NCBI RefSeq assembly: GCF_002846415.1
Contig: NZ_PJMX01000001.1
Location: 8,308,001-8,372,000 of the forward strand
Source: Streptomyces sp. TLI_146
GTDB taxonomy: Bacteria; Actinomycetota; Actinomycetes; Streptomycetales; Streptomycetaceae
Length of the DNA stretch: 64,000 bases
Direction: 5' to 3'
Shown here: positions 9,054 through 17,604 of the stretch, piece by piece
Layout of the letters: each line of letters starts with the position of its first letter
Position numbering within the stretch: the stretch's first letter is position 1
The notes under the pieces: generated by a model
What the model was told of the DNA's origin: nothing
Seen by the model: only the letters and a program-made list of their open reading frames with translations
Databases searched by the model: none
Position numbers and translations under genes: made by a program

Positions 9054-9090
9054 GGCTGCTCCCCTTCGTCAGCGGCCAGTCTAGCTGGAC

Positions 9091-9110
9091 AACCGGGGAG
9101 ATCCCCGTTT
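9091..9110. promoter_or_regulatory. TetR operator 1
   Basis: AACCGGGGAGATCCCCGTTT, a 20-bp inverted repeat with core GGGGA-N2-TCCCC. It lies between the divergent TetR and SDR genes. Its arms match operator 2, which starts 32 bp away (about three helical turns), as expected for cooperative TetR dimers. Confidence 0.75.
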
Positions 9111-9122
9111 ACCGTTCCGGAT

Positions 9123-9142
9123 AACTGGGGAACTCCCCGGTT
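9123..9142. promoter_or_regulatory. TetR operator 2
   Basis: AACTGGGGAACTCCCCGGTT, same core GGGGA-N2-TCCCC with AAC/GTT arms as operator 1, and one further T/A pair outside. Nearest to the SDR gene; probably overlaps its promoter. Confidence 0.75.
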
Positions 9143-9185
9143 ACGGGTTCCGGCCCGTTCTGCTCCCCATGCGAGGAAGAACCTC

Positions 9186-10031
9186 ATGACCTCCCCGAAA
9201 ACGGTTCTGATCACCGGTACGTCCTCCGGCATCGGCCTGGCCGCCGCCATCGGCACCGCCCGGGCGGGCTGGGCGACCATCGCCACCATGCGCGACACGG
9301 GCAAGGCCGAGGTCCTGCTCAAGGCCGCCGAGGAGGCGGGTGTCGCGGACCGGATCCAGGTCAAGCGCCTGGACGTGACCGACTCCGCCGGCGTCACCGC
9401 CTGCCTGGACGAGGTCGTCGCCGAGCACGGCCGCCTCGACGCGCTGGTCAACAACGCCGGCGCCGCTCAGGTCGGCACCATCGAGCAGAGCAGTGTCGAC
9501 GACGTCCGCGCGGCCATGGAAGTCAACTTCTTCGGCGTGGTGGCGGTGACCCGGGCCGCCCTGCCGCACCTGCGCGCGTCCAAGGGTCGGGTGATCACCG
9601 TCAGCAGCGTCGGCGGCGCTGTCGGCCAGCCCTTCAACGAGGCGTACTGCGCGGCCAAGTTCGCCGTCGAGGGCTTCATGCAGTCCCTCGCGCCGGTCGC
9701 CGCGACCGTCGGGGTCGACGTCACCGTGGTCGAGCCGGGCGCGGTGGCGAGCGAGTTCGTCGCCAACCTCGGCCTGGACATCCCTACGCTGCTCGCCGCC
9801 GCAGGGCCCTACGGCCCGGCGCTGGAGGCCTACATCAACCGTACCCGGCAGTCCTTCAGCAACGCCCAGACCCCGGCCGAGGCAGCCGCCCCGATCGTGG
9901 ACGCCCTGACGGCCGGCCGCCCGCCCTTCCGCGTCCAGACCTCGCAGTGGGCCCGCGACTTCGTCGCCACCACCCTCGCCGACGTCGACGGCTCCGCGGT
10001 CCAGAACCTCACGGGGGCCTGGGTGCGTTGA
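9186..10031 (+). CDS. Short-chain dehydrogenase/reductase
   Basis: A 281-residue classical SDR: nucleotide-binding TGTSSGIG near residue 10, the NNAG motif (LDALVNNAGA, about 85), the catalytic Ser of VITVSSVGG (about 137) and the YCAAK motif (Tyr/Lys, about 150-154). NAD(P)H-dependent oxidoreductase; substrate unknown. ATG at 9186 follows GAGGAAG. It is probably the target of the divergent TetR repressor, so induced by an unknown ligand, a common arrangement for detoxification enzymes. Confidence 0.9.
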   Translation: MTSPKTVLITGTSSGIGLAAAIGTARAGWATIATMRDTGKAEVLLKAAEEAGVADRIQVKRLDVTDSAGVTACLDEVVAEHGRLDALVNNAGAAQVGTIEQSSVDDVRAAMEVNFFGVVAVTRAALPHLRASKGRVITVSSVGGAVGQPFNEAYCAAKFAVEGFMQSLAPVAATVGVDVTVVEPGAVASEFVANLGLDIPTLLAAAGPYGPALEAYINRTRQSFSNAQTPAEAAAPIVDALTAGRPPFRVQTSQWARDFVATTLADVDGSAVQNLTGAWVR

Positions 10032-10060
10032 CTTGTGATCTCACCGCGCCCGCCCACGCC

Positions 10061-10609
10061 TTACGCGCGTGGTACGTCTTGCTGGAGCCGTGGGGAGCGG
10101 CGGTGCCGTCGGCCTGGGGCATCAGCTGGCTCGGTTGCGTAGCGGCTCATCGCGGCGGCATGGGCCTGTGGCGTCAGCGGCCGGCCGTCGGCGAGCACGT
10201 TGTGGAGGTCTCGGAAGTACTGGAGGTACAGGTCGGGGGTGAACGTGCTGAGCATGACGGCGGGTTGGTCGGTCGGGTTGGCGAAGGTGTGAGGGGTGCC
10301 GGGCGGAACCATCACGAGCGTGCCCGTTACAGCGTCGTAGTCCTCTTCCCCGACAGTGAACCGCACGGTGCCGGAGAGGATGTAGAAGCCCTCGTCGTGT
10401 TGGCCGTGACGGTGCTGCGGCGGACCTTGGGTGTGCGGGGCGAGCACGGACTCGGCGACCGCGAGGCGGTGCCCGGTGTGACTGCCGTCCTCCAGAACGC
10501 GCATACGCGTGGTGCCCAGGACGATCGTCTCACCGTCGCCGGGACCCACCACGGATACCGCAGGGACGGTCTGGGGCTCGTTGGCCGGTGTTTCTTCGGT
10601 CATGCTCAC
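10061..10609 (-). CDS. Cupin-domain protein
   Basis: A 182-residue single-domain cupin. Motif 1 is visible as PPQHRHGQHDEGFYILSG (metal ligands H, H, E) and motif 2 as PPGTPHTFANP (His). The C-terminal about 50 residues are polar and Arg-rich. Such proteins can be dioxygenases, isomerases or small-molecule sensors; no specific reaction can be named. It is divergent from a LysR regulator, 75 bp apart, with a palindrome in between, so it is probably the LysR target. Alternative start two codons downstream (ATG, 10603). Confidence 0.85.
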   Translation of the reverse strand: MSMTEETPANEPQTVPAVSVVGPGDGETIVLGTTRMRVLEDGSHTGHRLAVAESVLAPHTQGPPQHRHGQHDEGFYILSGTVRFTVGEEDYDAVTGTLVMVPPGTPHTFANPTDQPAVMLSTFTPDLYLQYFRDLHNVLADGRPLTPQAHAAAMSRYATEPADAPGRRHRRSPRLQQDVPRA

Positions 10610-10659
10610 CAGTGCACCGCCGCGGCCCTTCCCGCGTCCAAAACCCGTTCCGCCGTGCT

Positions 10660-10676
10660 GATACTCGATCGGTATC
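10660..10676. promoter_or_regulatory. LysR-type operator with overlapping -10
   Basis: GATAC-N7-GTATC, a perfect inverted repeat in the 75-bp gap between cupin and LysR genes; it contains the T-N11-A pattern of LysR boxes. TATCGT (10673-10678), six bases before the GTG of lysR, looks like a -10, so the regulator would sit on its own promoter and give a leaderless mRNA. Confidence 0.65.
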
Positions 10677-10684
10677 GTTGCAGC

Positions 10685-11536
10685 GTGGAGCTACGGACCT
10701 TGCGTTACTTCGTGGCGGTCGCCGAGGAACGCCACTTCGGCCGGGCCGCCGTCCGGCTGCACATGAGCCAGCCGCCACTGAGCCGGGCGATCAAGCGTCT
10801 GGAGGCCGATGTCGGGGCGCTGCTCTTCGCCCGCTCGCCGAGCGGCGTCACACTCACGCCGGTGGGCACGGTGCTGCTCGACGAGGCGCGGGCCCTGCTT
10901 GCCCACGCCGACCGTGTGGGCGTACGGGTGAGTGCGGCGGCCGGCGTCGCGACCGTCACCGTCGGCATCCTGGGCGACAGTACCGACCCGGGAGTGTTGA
11001 GGCTGGCCGCCGCCTACCGCCGCAGTCACCCGGGCATCGACATTCGTATCCGCGCCACCGACCTGACCGACCCCACGTGCGGGCTGCGCGGGGGGCTGGT
11101 CGATGTCGCCCTGACCCGGGCGCCGTTCGACGAGACCGCTCTGATGACGCGTGTGCTGCGCACCGATCCGGTCGGTGTGGTCCTGCGCGCCGACGATCCG
11201 CTGGCCAGCCGCGACGGGCTGCGGCTGGCCGAGCTGAGCGACCGCCGCTGGTTCCAGTTCCCGCAGGACACCGACCCCCTCTGGCAGGCGTACTGGAACG
11301 GCGGCCGGCCACGCCAGGGCTCAGTGGTGCGCGCCGTCCAGGAGTGCCTGCAGGCCGTGCTGTGGAACGGCACGGTCGGCCTGGCCCCGCTCGGGTACGA
11401 CCTGCCCGCGGAGCTGGCGGTGGTGCCGCTGGTCGACATGGCACCGAGCCGCGTGGTGGTGGTCTGGAACGAGGGCGACACGAACCCGTTGGTCCGATCC
11501 TTTGTCGAGATCGCGACGGCCGCGTACCACCGGTGA
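10685..11536 (+). CDS. LysR-family transcriptional regulator
   Basis: A 283-residue LysR regulator: N-terminal winged helix (LRTLRYFVAVAEERHFGRAA, then MSQPPLSRAIKRLE) and an effector domain from about residue 88 (VTVGILGDSTDPGVLRLAAA). GTG at 10685 is the only start that keeps the canonical N-terminus at residue 2. There is no Shine-Dalgarno but a -10-like TATCGT six bases before, so it is probably leaderless. The divergent cupin gene is the likely target. It converges on ltrA with a 35-bp gap. Confidence 0.9.
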   Translation: MELRTLRYFVAVAEERHFGRAAVRLHMSQPPLSRAIKRLEADVGALLFARSPSGVTLTPVGTVLLDEARALLAHADRVGVRVSAAAGVATVTVGILGDSTDPGVLRLAAAYRRSHPGIDIRIRATDLTDPTCGLRGGLVDVALTRAPFDETALMTRVLRTDPVGVVLRADDPLASRDGLRLAELSDRRWFQFPQDTDPLWQAYWNGGRPRQGSVVRAVQECLQAVLWNGTVGLAPLGYDLPAELAVVPLVDMAPSRVVVVWNEGDTNPLVRSFVEIATAAYHR

Positions 11537-11571
11537 GTTCCGGCGATCGGTGCTGCTGCGGACGGGCGCGA

Positions 11572-12759
11572 TCACACGGCGCTCGCCCTGTCGTCGTGTA
11601 CGCAAGGCGCCCAGAGTGCTTCGGCAAGCAGCATCGCGATCAGAACGAGCACCAGGGCGAACAACTCGGCCAGGGAAGAGAGACGCGTCCCGAGCGGGAT
11701 CGTGGCGAGGACGGCCGCGGCGCCGGCCGCGCGGAAGCGCAGGGGCGGGATGTGCAGCACCGCGCGGAAGGCGACGTTTCCCGCGAGGAACAGCGCCACA
11801 CCGCCCGCCAACGCGATGGCCGGCGCCGTCGGGAGGTGGTCCGGGAGGTGCCCGACGGACTTCTTCACCCCGGCCGCGAGCACCGCGACGCCGAGCAGCA
11901 TCGGTACGAAGCTGTAGTAGTACGCCAGCATCGTCACCCGGAACCTGGCCAGCCCGGACACGGCCCGCAGCGCCTGCTCGGCGGCCTCCTCGTCGCGGAT
12001 GAAGTAGGTCCACCACAGCGCGGTCGTCAGGGCGAGGGCGAGCACCACGCCGCCGAACAGGCCCCAGTCCAGCCTGAGGTCGCCGGAGCCGACACCGATG
12101 GCGATCACGGACTCGCCGAACGCGACGATGAGGAGCAGCCCGTGACGCTCCACGAAGTGCGCCGGGTCGAGTTCGCCGACGCGGCCCGTCACGGGGACGC
12201 GGTCGCCGTCGACGTCGGTGGTGATGCGGCTGGAGAGGACGGGAGTGATGGCCTGCAGGACCAGCGCGGCCAGCCAGAGCGTTTCGGCGGCCCGGCCGCT
12301 CACGGTGCCCGCCGCCGTGACGCACAGCGCGGCGAGGACGTTGGTGAGCGCGAAGCTGAGGACGTGCCGACCGTGCAGGAGGGCGTACAGGGCGCCGTGG
12401 ACCACGGTGACCAGGAGGTAGCCGAGGCCGAACGCGACGCCGTCCGTGGTGAACACCCGTGGGATGGCCAGGGCGCAGGTGAGGAAGCCGCACATGCCCA
12501 GGATCAGCGGAATGCGGCGGGCATTGGTCTCGGGCGGCACCTGGTTGGTGAGGTAGGCGTAGGCGCCGTACATCCAGAAGAGGACGGCGAAGATCAGCAG
12601 CACCCGGCCTGCCTGGGCGAAGGACAGGTCGTGGCTGAGCAGCACGGTCAGCTGTGTGATCGTGAAGACGAAGACGAGGTCGAAGAAGAGCTCCAGGGTG
12701 GAGACCCGGCGCCCCACGGCGCTCTCGCTCGCCCGCGCCGGGCCGTCGACGGCAGACAT
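11572..12759 (-). CDS. Low-temperature-requirement A (LtrA) family membrane protein
   Basis: A 395-residue polytopic membrane protein. LtrA hallmarks are VSTLELFFDLVFVFTITQLT at the N-terminus (about 18-40), FVERHGLLLIVAFGESVIAI (about 205-225) and WWTYFIRDEE. About ten hydrophobic segments follow one another. The family was named from a Listeria cold-sensitive mutant; its biochemical role is unknown. ATG at 12759 and a monocistronic setting. Confidence 0.9.
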   Translation of the reverse strand: MSAVDGPARASESAVGRRVSTLELFFDLVFVFTITQLTVLLSHDLSFAQAGRVLLIFAVLFWMYGAYAYLTNQVPPETNARRIPLILGMCGFLTCALAIPRVFTTDGVAFGLGYLLVTVVHGALYALLHGRHVLSFALTNVLAALCVTAAGTVSGRAAETLWLAALVLQAITPVLSSRITTDVDGDRVPVTGRVGELDPAHFVERHGLLLIVAFGESVIAIGVGSGDLRLDWGLFGGVVLALALTTALWWTYFIRDEEAAEQALRAVSGLARFRVTMLAYYYSFVPMLLGVAVLAAGVKKSVGHLPDHLPTAPAIALAGGVALFLAGNVAFRAVLHIPPLRFRAAGAAAVLATIPLGTRLSSLAELFALVLVLIAMLLAEALWAPCVHDDRASAV

Positions 12760-13034
12760 ACGTTTCCCCCAGTAGGCATGTCGTTCCCATGTGCGGCCGA
12801 CACACTAGCCCAGCCGAACGAAGACGCCCCGGCCCGGCGGCGGGCGGCCGCAGCCAGCCAAGGCCGGTCGGCCGTAGTACCAGTGGAGTGCCGGCGGCCA
12901 TCACCCTGCGGTGATCGAACCCGCAAGGTTCGAACCGCCGCCGACCCGACGGCATGGGGTCATCGTCGGGCAGCGCGGGCCCGCCCGTCCGCCTCGCAGC
13001 CCAGTTGCCCATCGACTCACCTACGTCGAGGTGG

Positions 13035-14006
13035 TCAGCGCTGGAGGTGGGCGCGGAGGAGGTTGGGGTTCGTGCCGGTGAAGTAGGCGGCGCTCGGGAC
13101 GTAGACGGCGTGGCCGCGTACCGCCACCGAGGTGGGGTTGGACAGACCGTCGCCGCCGGTGAGTACGGTGTGGTGAGTGCCGTTGGCGGCGATGTAGACC
13201 GCTTCGTTGCGGACGTTCAGGGTGGCGATCACGGCGTCGCCGTGTCCGGTGAAGGCGAAGTCGTCGATGCCCGGCAGGCCGCTCGCGCGGACCTCGGCGG
13301 GTCCGGCCGTGCCGTTGCGGCGGATGGGGATGCGCAGCAGGGTGCCGGTGTCGGTGTTGCTGACCCAGACGGCGTGGTGGTGCACCTTGAGGCCGTTGGC
13401 GCCGAACGCGGTGGGGGGCTTGAGCAGCTTGTCGTCGGACCAGGTCCTGACGGTGCCGCCGTGCGTCGCGACGGCGTGGACCACGCCGAGCGCCGAGTCG
13501 GCGGCGTAGAGGCAGTGTTCGTCCTCGTCGAGGGCGAGGCCGTTGGGGAAACCGGTCACGGGGAGGGCGGCGATCCGCTCGGGCCGGCCGCCGGGGCGCA
13601 GGCGCCAGATGCCGTGCAGGGCCTTGGTGCCGGTGGCGTAGCCGAAGTAGAGCGTGCCGTCGTGGGCACGGGCGATGCCGGTGACGAGCGCCTTGCCGAT
13701 GAGCGCCGTGTGGGGTTGGGCGGGGGCGGGCAGGGTGGCGAGGATGGCCAGGTGGCCCTTGCGGTCGACCCGGGCGATCTGACGTGCGAAGGACAGCGTG
13801 AGATCAGCGGAGCCGTCCGGCTCAAGGGCGATGTTCTCGGGCTGTTGTCCCTTGGCCAGGTCGAAGTGCCGGACGGTGCGGGGGTGGGACAGCGGGGGCG
13901 AGACGGCGACGGCCGGGGTCGCCGCCGAGAGCGCCAGGGCGAGGCCGGCGAGGACAGCGCAGGCGGGGCGGAGGGGGCGCCGGGCGGGCCGGGGCGGCTG
14001 GGACAT
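13035..14006 (-). CDS. Secreted beta-propeller (SMP-30/NHL-like) protein
   Basis: A 323-residue protein with a cleavable signal peptide: Arg-rich start, hydrophobic core LAGLALALSAATPAVAV, probable cleavage after AVA. The mature part is a repeat of about 45-residue propeller blades (QPENIALEPDGSADLTLS, LVTGIARAHDGTLYFGYA, FPNGLALDEDEHCLYAADS, ANGLKVHHHAVWVSNTD). This resembles gluconolactonase/SMP-30-like or ScyD/ScyE-like extracellular proteins. The metal ligands of true SMP-30 lactonases cannot be assigned, so no enzyme activity is claimed. Confidence 0.82.
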   Translation of the reverse strand: MSQPPRPARRPLRPACAVLAGLALALSAATPAVAVSPPLSHPRTVRHFDLAKGQQPENIALEPDGSADLTLSFARQIARVDRKGHLAILATLPAPAQPHTALIGKALVTGIARAHDGTLYFGYATGTKALHGIWRLRPGGRPERIAALPVTGFPNGLALDEDEHCLYAADSALGVVHAVATHGGTVRTWSDDKLLKPPTAFGANGLKVHHHAVWVSNTDTGTLLRIPIRRNGTAGPAEVRASGLPGIDDFAFTGHGDAVIATLNVRNEAVYIAANGTHHTVLTGGDGLSNPTSVAVRGHAVYVPSAAYFTGTNPNLLRAHLQR

Positions 14007-14216
14007 GGTTTCTCCTCATCCGGTCAACTGGTCGAGTCGATGGGACGTCGACCGTCGGGGTGAGCGTGGTGCGTAGGTCAGCACAGCACGCCCGTTGCCG
14101 CGCCGCCTCTGGCCCGTCGTCGCGAACGCCGAATATCCCCCGGTTGGCCGCCGCCACGTGGGGCGGCACGGCCCTGCTATGTCGGCCGCCCGGTGTGGGC
14201 CCGGTCAGCATTCCGA

Positions 14217-14287
14217 GGTGGCTGGATACCCGTACCGCGTGGTTTACCCGCGGTGGCTGGATACCGGTACAGCGAGGGTTTACCCGG
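14217..14287. repeat. Two 35-bp tandem repeats
   Basis: GGTGGCTGGATACC starts at 14217 and again at 14252, and the following bases (GTAC-N-GCG ... GGTTTACCCG) match with few changes, giving a 35-bp period. They lie in the 394-bp intergenic stretch 14007-14400 between the propeller protein and a small secreted protein; nothing else is recognised there. Could be protein-binding sites for the downstream gene. Confidence 0.7.
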
Positions 14288-14400
14288 GGTTCCTCCCCTG
14301 GTTTGACGCGTGTTTCCTGACGTGCTGCCATGCTGCGGGTGCCCCGGGGAGGGGGCAGACGGTCCAGCGTTCGGTGGCCGCAATACGGATGGGGGAACCG

Positions 14401-14811
14401 ATGCACGCAGGTAAGACGGGCTGGTCACTCGTGATGGCCTTTGCCGCCCTCGCCACGGCCGCCGGGGGCGCGTCCGCCGAGGGGAAGCCGTTTCCGGCAC
14501 CCGAGATGGTTGCCGCTCAGAAGGTGACCGCGCCGAACGTGGTGGTCCTGAGCTACCGGTGCAAGCCCAACGCCGGGCGCACGCTCAACATCGGGCTGAC
14601 GGCTGAGGGCACCGCCGCCAACCAGTGGGTGGAGGGCAAGCAGCTCGTCTGCAACAACAAGACCCAGCGCTTCACGGCCGTGATGACCGAGTACCAGAAC
14701 GGGCATAACCGCAAGCTCAAGCCGGGAGAGCGTGCGACCACCTGGCTGTCGATCTACATCGACCATTCCGATCCGGTAGCCCGTCAGATGCGCACCCTCA
14801 CCGTGGGCTGA
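14401..14811 (+). CDS. Small secreted protein, unknown function
   Basis: A 136-residue protein with a signal peptide (WSLVMAFAALATAAGGASA, cleavage near residue 27). The mature domain has two Cys (SYRCKPNAG, LVCNNKTQR) about 30 residues apart that may form a disulfide. No family recognised. ATG at 14401 has GGGGGA just upstream; another ATG lies four codons earlier. Its last 28 bases overlap the end of the convergent TPR fragment. Confidence 0.7.
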   Translation: MHAGKTGWSLVMAFAALATAAGGASAEGKPFPAPEMVAAQKVTAPNVVVLSYRCKPNAGRTLNIGLTAEGTAANQWVEGKQLVCNNKTQRFTAVMTEYQNGHNRKLKPGERATTWLSIYIDHSDPVARQMRTLTVG

Positions 14812-15464
14812 CTTCCGAGCCAGGAGATGGTCGTCTGGGGGGGGCAGGCGGGCGTGCCGAGGACAGCGGTGGCCTCGGCGTGGGCCTCGCGCGCCGCTGC
14901 CCACCGGCCGGCCCGCGCGCAGCACAGGCCCAGGGTGCCCAGTGCGTTCGCGAGGTCGGGGCCGGACCCATGGGGTGATTCGGCGGCCAACTGCCGGTAG
15001 AGGGCGACCCCTTCGTGGGCGTGCTCCATTGCCCCTGCCGTGTCGCCCGTCGCCAGGAGGTGGGCGGCGAGGTTGACCACGGCGTCGGCCGGCATGGCTT
15101 CGTATCCACCGGGCGCCGACGCGACTTGGCGGCGGCGGATCTCCACGCCCTCGCGTGCCTGGGCCAGTGCCGCGGTGTGCAGGCCCAGGTCGCCCAGGGC
15201 CCTGCTGAGGTTGTCGAGGGCCCCCGCCAACTCGACGTCGGGTGGTGGAAGGCCGTCGCCCTTCACCAGCGCTACCTGGGCAAGCCGCCGGAACGAGAGG
15301 GCGAACGCGGCGCGCACGCTGTCGTCGTAGTGCAAAGAGCCCAGCCGCGTACGGGAGTCGGCCAGTTCGGCGGCGAACGCGGCCAGCGGGAGCCCGGGGT
15401 CGCCGGTCAGGCGGGCCGCGGGCCCGGCCCGGCCCGGCTCCGGGGGGCGTGACGGGCGGGCGTC
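14784..15464 (-). pseudogene. TPR protein, 5'-truncated
   Basis: The frame is open from 15464 down to 14784 and codes for TPR-type helices: LADSRTRLGSLHYDDS, LDNLSRALGDLGLHTAALAQ, VVNLAAHLLATGDTAGAMEH, LANALGTLGLCCARAGRW. No ATG/GTG start exists at its head; the only candidate is a TTG at 15335 in the middle of a repeat, and a TAA (15465-15467) closes the frame upstream. It therefore looks like the C-terminal part of a larger TPR protein (for example a STAND/TPR regulator) that lost its front. Confidence 0.6.
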
Positions 15465-15553
15465 TTACGCCGCCGCCACACCCCCGACCTAAGCCACCTT
15501 GATGATCAAGACCCGCCGGAGCGGGGCCTACGTGAACAAGCCACCCGGGTGGT

Positions 15554-16384
15554 TCAGCGCAGCCCGGCGAAGAGGTCGTTCTCCGGCACGGCCGCGCCGG
15601 TGGTGTCCTGGATGCGTACGAAGGTCTCGACGCCCATCAACTCGGTGAACCTCTCCTGGCCCATCTTGAGGAAGAAGATGTTCTCGCCCTGGCTGGCGTG
15701 TGCGGCCAGCGCGTCGAACTTCTGGGCGCCGAACGCGGTGGTGTCGACCCAGGTGGTGATCTCCTCGTCGGGGAGTCCGATCTCGGCCAGCGCGGCGGCC
15801 TCGGCAGGATCTGGTTCCTGCCCGTCACCGAACTCGCGCATGACCTCTCCGAACCGCTGCATCATCGAGCGGGGCGCCGTCGTCCAGTACACCTTCGGCG
15901 TCAGCCCGGTCATCTCCAGCGCTGCCATCGTGATGCGGTTGGCCTGGATATGGTCGGGGTGGCCGTAGAAGCCGTTCTCGTCGTACGTGACGATCACATC
16001 GGGTTGGTAGCGCCGCAAGAGTTCCGCGAGTCGGGCAGCGCCCTCCTCGACGGGTGTCCGCCAGAAGGAACCGGGGGCGTCATTGGTCGGCCAGCCCATC
16101 ATCCCGGAGTCGGCGTAGTCCAGCATCTCCAGATGGCTGACCTTCAGGATGTCGCAGCTGCTCTCCAGTTCCTGACGCCGCATCAAGGCGACGGCCGCCG
16201 GGTCGTGTCCGGGCTCGCCCGGCTTGACGCCCCCTGGCCCGTCACCGCAAGCGCCGTCGGTACACGTCACGAGGACCGTGCGCACGCCCTCCGCCGCGTA
16301 CCGTGCCAGGACCCCTCCTGTTCCCGTGGCCTCGTCGTCGGGGTGGGCGTGTACCGCCATGAGCGTCAAGGGTCGGCTAGTCAC
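15554..16384 (-). CDS. PIG-L family deacetylase (MshB/Mca-like)
   Basis: A 276-residue zinc-dependent N-acetylglucosaminyl deacetylase-fold protein. The metal site is in AVHAHPDDEATGTGG at residues 12-20 (His, Asp, Asp) and ENGFYGHPDHIQANR (about 145, His). The family includes mycothiol enzymes MshB (GlcNAc-Ins deacetylase) and Mca (mycothiol conjugate amidase); length and motifs fit Mca-like members, but paralogues of unknown substrate are common. GTG at 16384 with GGAGG seven bases upstream decides the start. Confidence 0.87.
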   Translation of the reverse strand: MTSRPLTLMAVHAHPDDEATGTGGVLARYAAEGVRTVLVTCTDGACGDGPGGVKPGEPGHDPAAVALMRRQELESSCDILKVSHLEMLDYADSGMMGWPTNDAPGSFWRTPVEEGAARLAELLRRYQPDVIVTYDENGFYGHPDHIQANRITMAALEMTGLTPKVYWTTAPRSMMQRFGEVMREFGDGQEPDPAEAAALAEIGLPDEEITTWVDTTAFGAQKFDALAAHASQGENIFFLKMGQERFTELMGVETFVRIQDTTGAAVPENDLFAGLR

Positions 16385-16763
16385 GAAAAGTCCTCCATGG
16401 TGACAACGTCTCGGTCCGGGGCCGCCGCGCGCATGAGTGGTCGCCCCGTCTCCGTCGGATGACCGGGCGTACCGCGAACCCGAGGTGTCCCGTATCGCGA
16501 CAGGACGGTCTGTTGATTTCCCTGCTCCCCGCCCGCGCGGCACCGGTCTCTTTCTTGTTCTTGGTGCAACAACGCCGCGCGGACCGGTTGTTCCCTCCGT
16601 ATATCGGCACGCCTCCGGATCAAGGGGTCAGGCAGAAGCCGCGGGCCGGGGCGGCGCGGGTGTGGGTGTCGGGGGAGAGGTGCGCGGCAGGGTGCCGGGG
16701 GCCACGCCGAACAGCGGCGGGACTGAAGAAACAGGGTGATCTGTTAATTGTGGCCTCCGTCAT

Positions 16764-16788
16764 TTACGGTTAGGCGAGCCTAACCTAA
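16764..16788. promoter_or_regulatory. Iron box (DmdR/IdeR/DtxR type)
   Basis: GGTTAGGCGAGCCTAACC (16768-16785) is a perfect 8-2-8 palindrome, extended by TAA on the right, matching the TTAGGTTAGGCTAACCTAA consensus of actinobacterial iron repressors. It lies about 75 bp before the acyltransferase start in a 477-bp intergenic stretch (16385-16861). Iron-replete repression is predicted. Confidence 0.85.
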
Positions 16789-16861
16789 TCGCACCTCGTG
16801 CGTCCCTTCGCAGGGCGCTCGCGGGGTCCGCCATGCCTCCACGAAGGAACAGGAACGCCGC

Positions 16862-17518
16862 ATGAGACCCGAGTCCACCACCCTCGCTTCCCCCGTACCC
16901 CTCACGCCGCCCTCGCGCGCGGACGTGTACACCGAGACCGTGGAGGGCTTCGGCACCCTCCGCTTCACACCGGTCGATCCGGCCGCGGACTGCGCCGTGC
17001 TGCACGCCTGGGTCGTGCAGGAGCGGGCGCAGTTCTGGGGCATGAACGGCGCCAGCCGGGAACTGGTCCAGGAGATCTACGAGGACGTGGACCGCCGCGA
17101 CACCCATCACGCGTTCCTGGTCCGCCTGGACGACGAGCCGGTGGCCCTGTTCCAGACGTACGAGCCGACCGAGGACCGCATCAGCGAGTGCTACCAGGTA
17201 CAGGAGGGCGACATCGGCGTCCACCTGATGCTGGCACCGGTGACGGACCGGCCCCGCCCCGGCTTCAGCCGCACCCTGGTGGACGCGCTCATCCGCTTCA
17301 CGTTCCGCGACCCGGCCGTCCGGCGCGCGGTGGCCGAGCCGGACGCCCGCAACGAGAAGGCCGTCGCACTCCTGAACCGCCTCGGGTTCGTGCGGCAGGG
17401 AGAGATCACCCTGCCGGAGATCGACCTGCCGGAGGTGTATCTGCCGGCGAAGCGGGCGGTCCTGGCGTACCTGGACCGTCCGGCCGTACTCCCTCCGGTG
17501 GTGGCGGTGCAGCCGTAG
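16862..17518 (+). CDS. Siderophore-type N-acyltransferase (IucB/MbtK/AlcB GNAT family)
   Basis: A 218-residue GNAT-fold acyltransferase of the siderophore group that acetylates or acylates N6-hydroxylysine-type amines. Family text: AVLHAWVVQERAQFWGMNG (about 45-63), ALFQTYEPTEDRISECY, GDIGVHLMLAP, and the C-terminal AEPDARNEKAVALLNRLGF. An iron box precedes it. No siderophore synthetase (NIS or NRPS) or hydroxylase is next to it in this window, so it is an orphan tailoring enzyme that may serve a locus elsewhere, such as desferrioxamine. Confidence 0.85.
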   Translation: MRPESTTLASPVPLTPPSRADVYTETVEGFGTLRFTPVDPAADCAVLHAWVVQERAQFWGMNGASRELVQEIYEDVDRRDTHHAFLVRLDDEPVALFQTYEPTEDRISECYQVQEGDIGVHLMLAPVTDRPRPGFSRTLVDALIRFTFRDPAVRRAVAEPDARNEKAVALLNRLGFVRQGEITLPEIDLPEVYLPAKRAVLAYLDRPAVLPPVVAVQP

Positions 17519-17604
17519 AACCATGGCCGATAGCGGAGACCGTGTCACCCGCTGAACAGGGCACCGCCTCACCGCCTCACCGGCTTTCTGTGGAAGCCCC
17601 GTCC

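Noticed and set aside
12910..12945. TTCGAACC-like text resembling a tRNA T-arm
   Set aside because: It is a short hairpin (CGAACC-CGCAA-GGTTCG); no acceptor, D-arm or anticodon arm could be folded around it.
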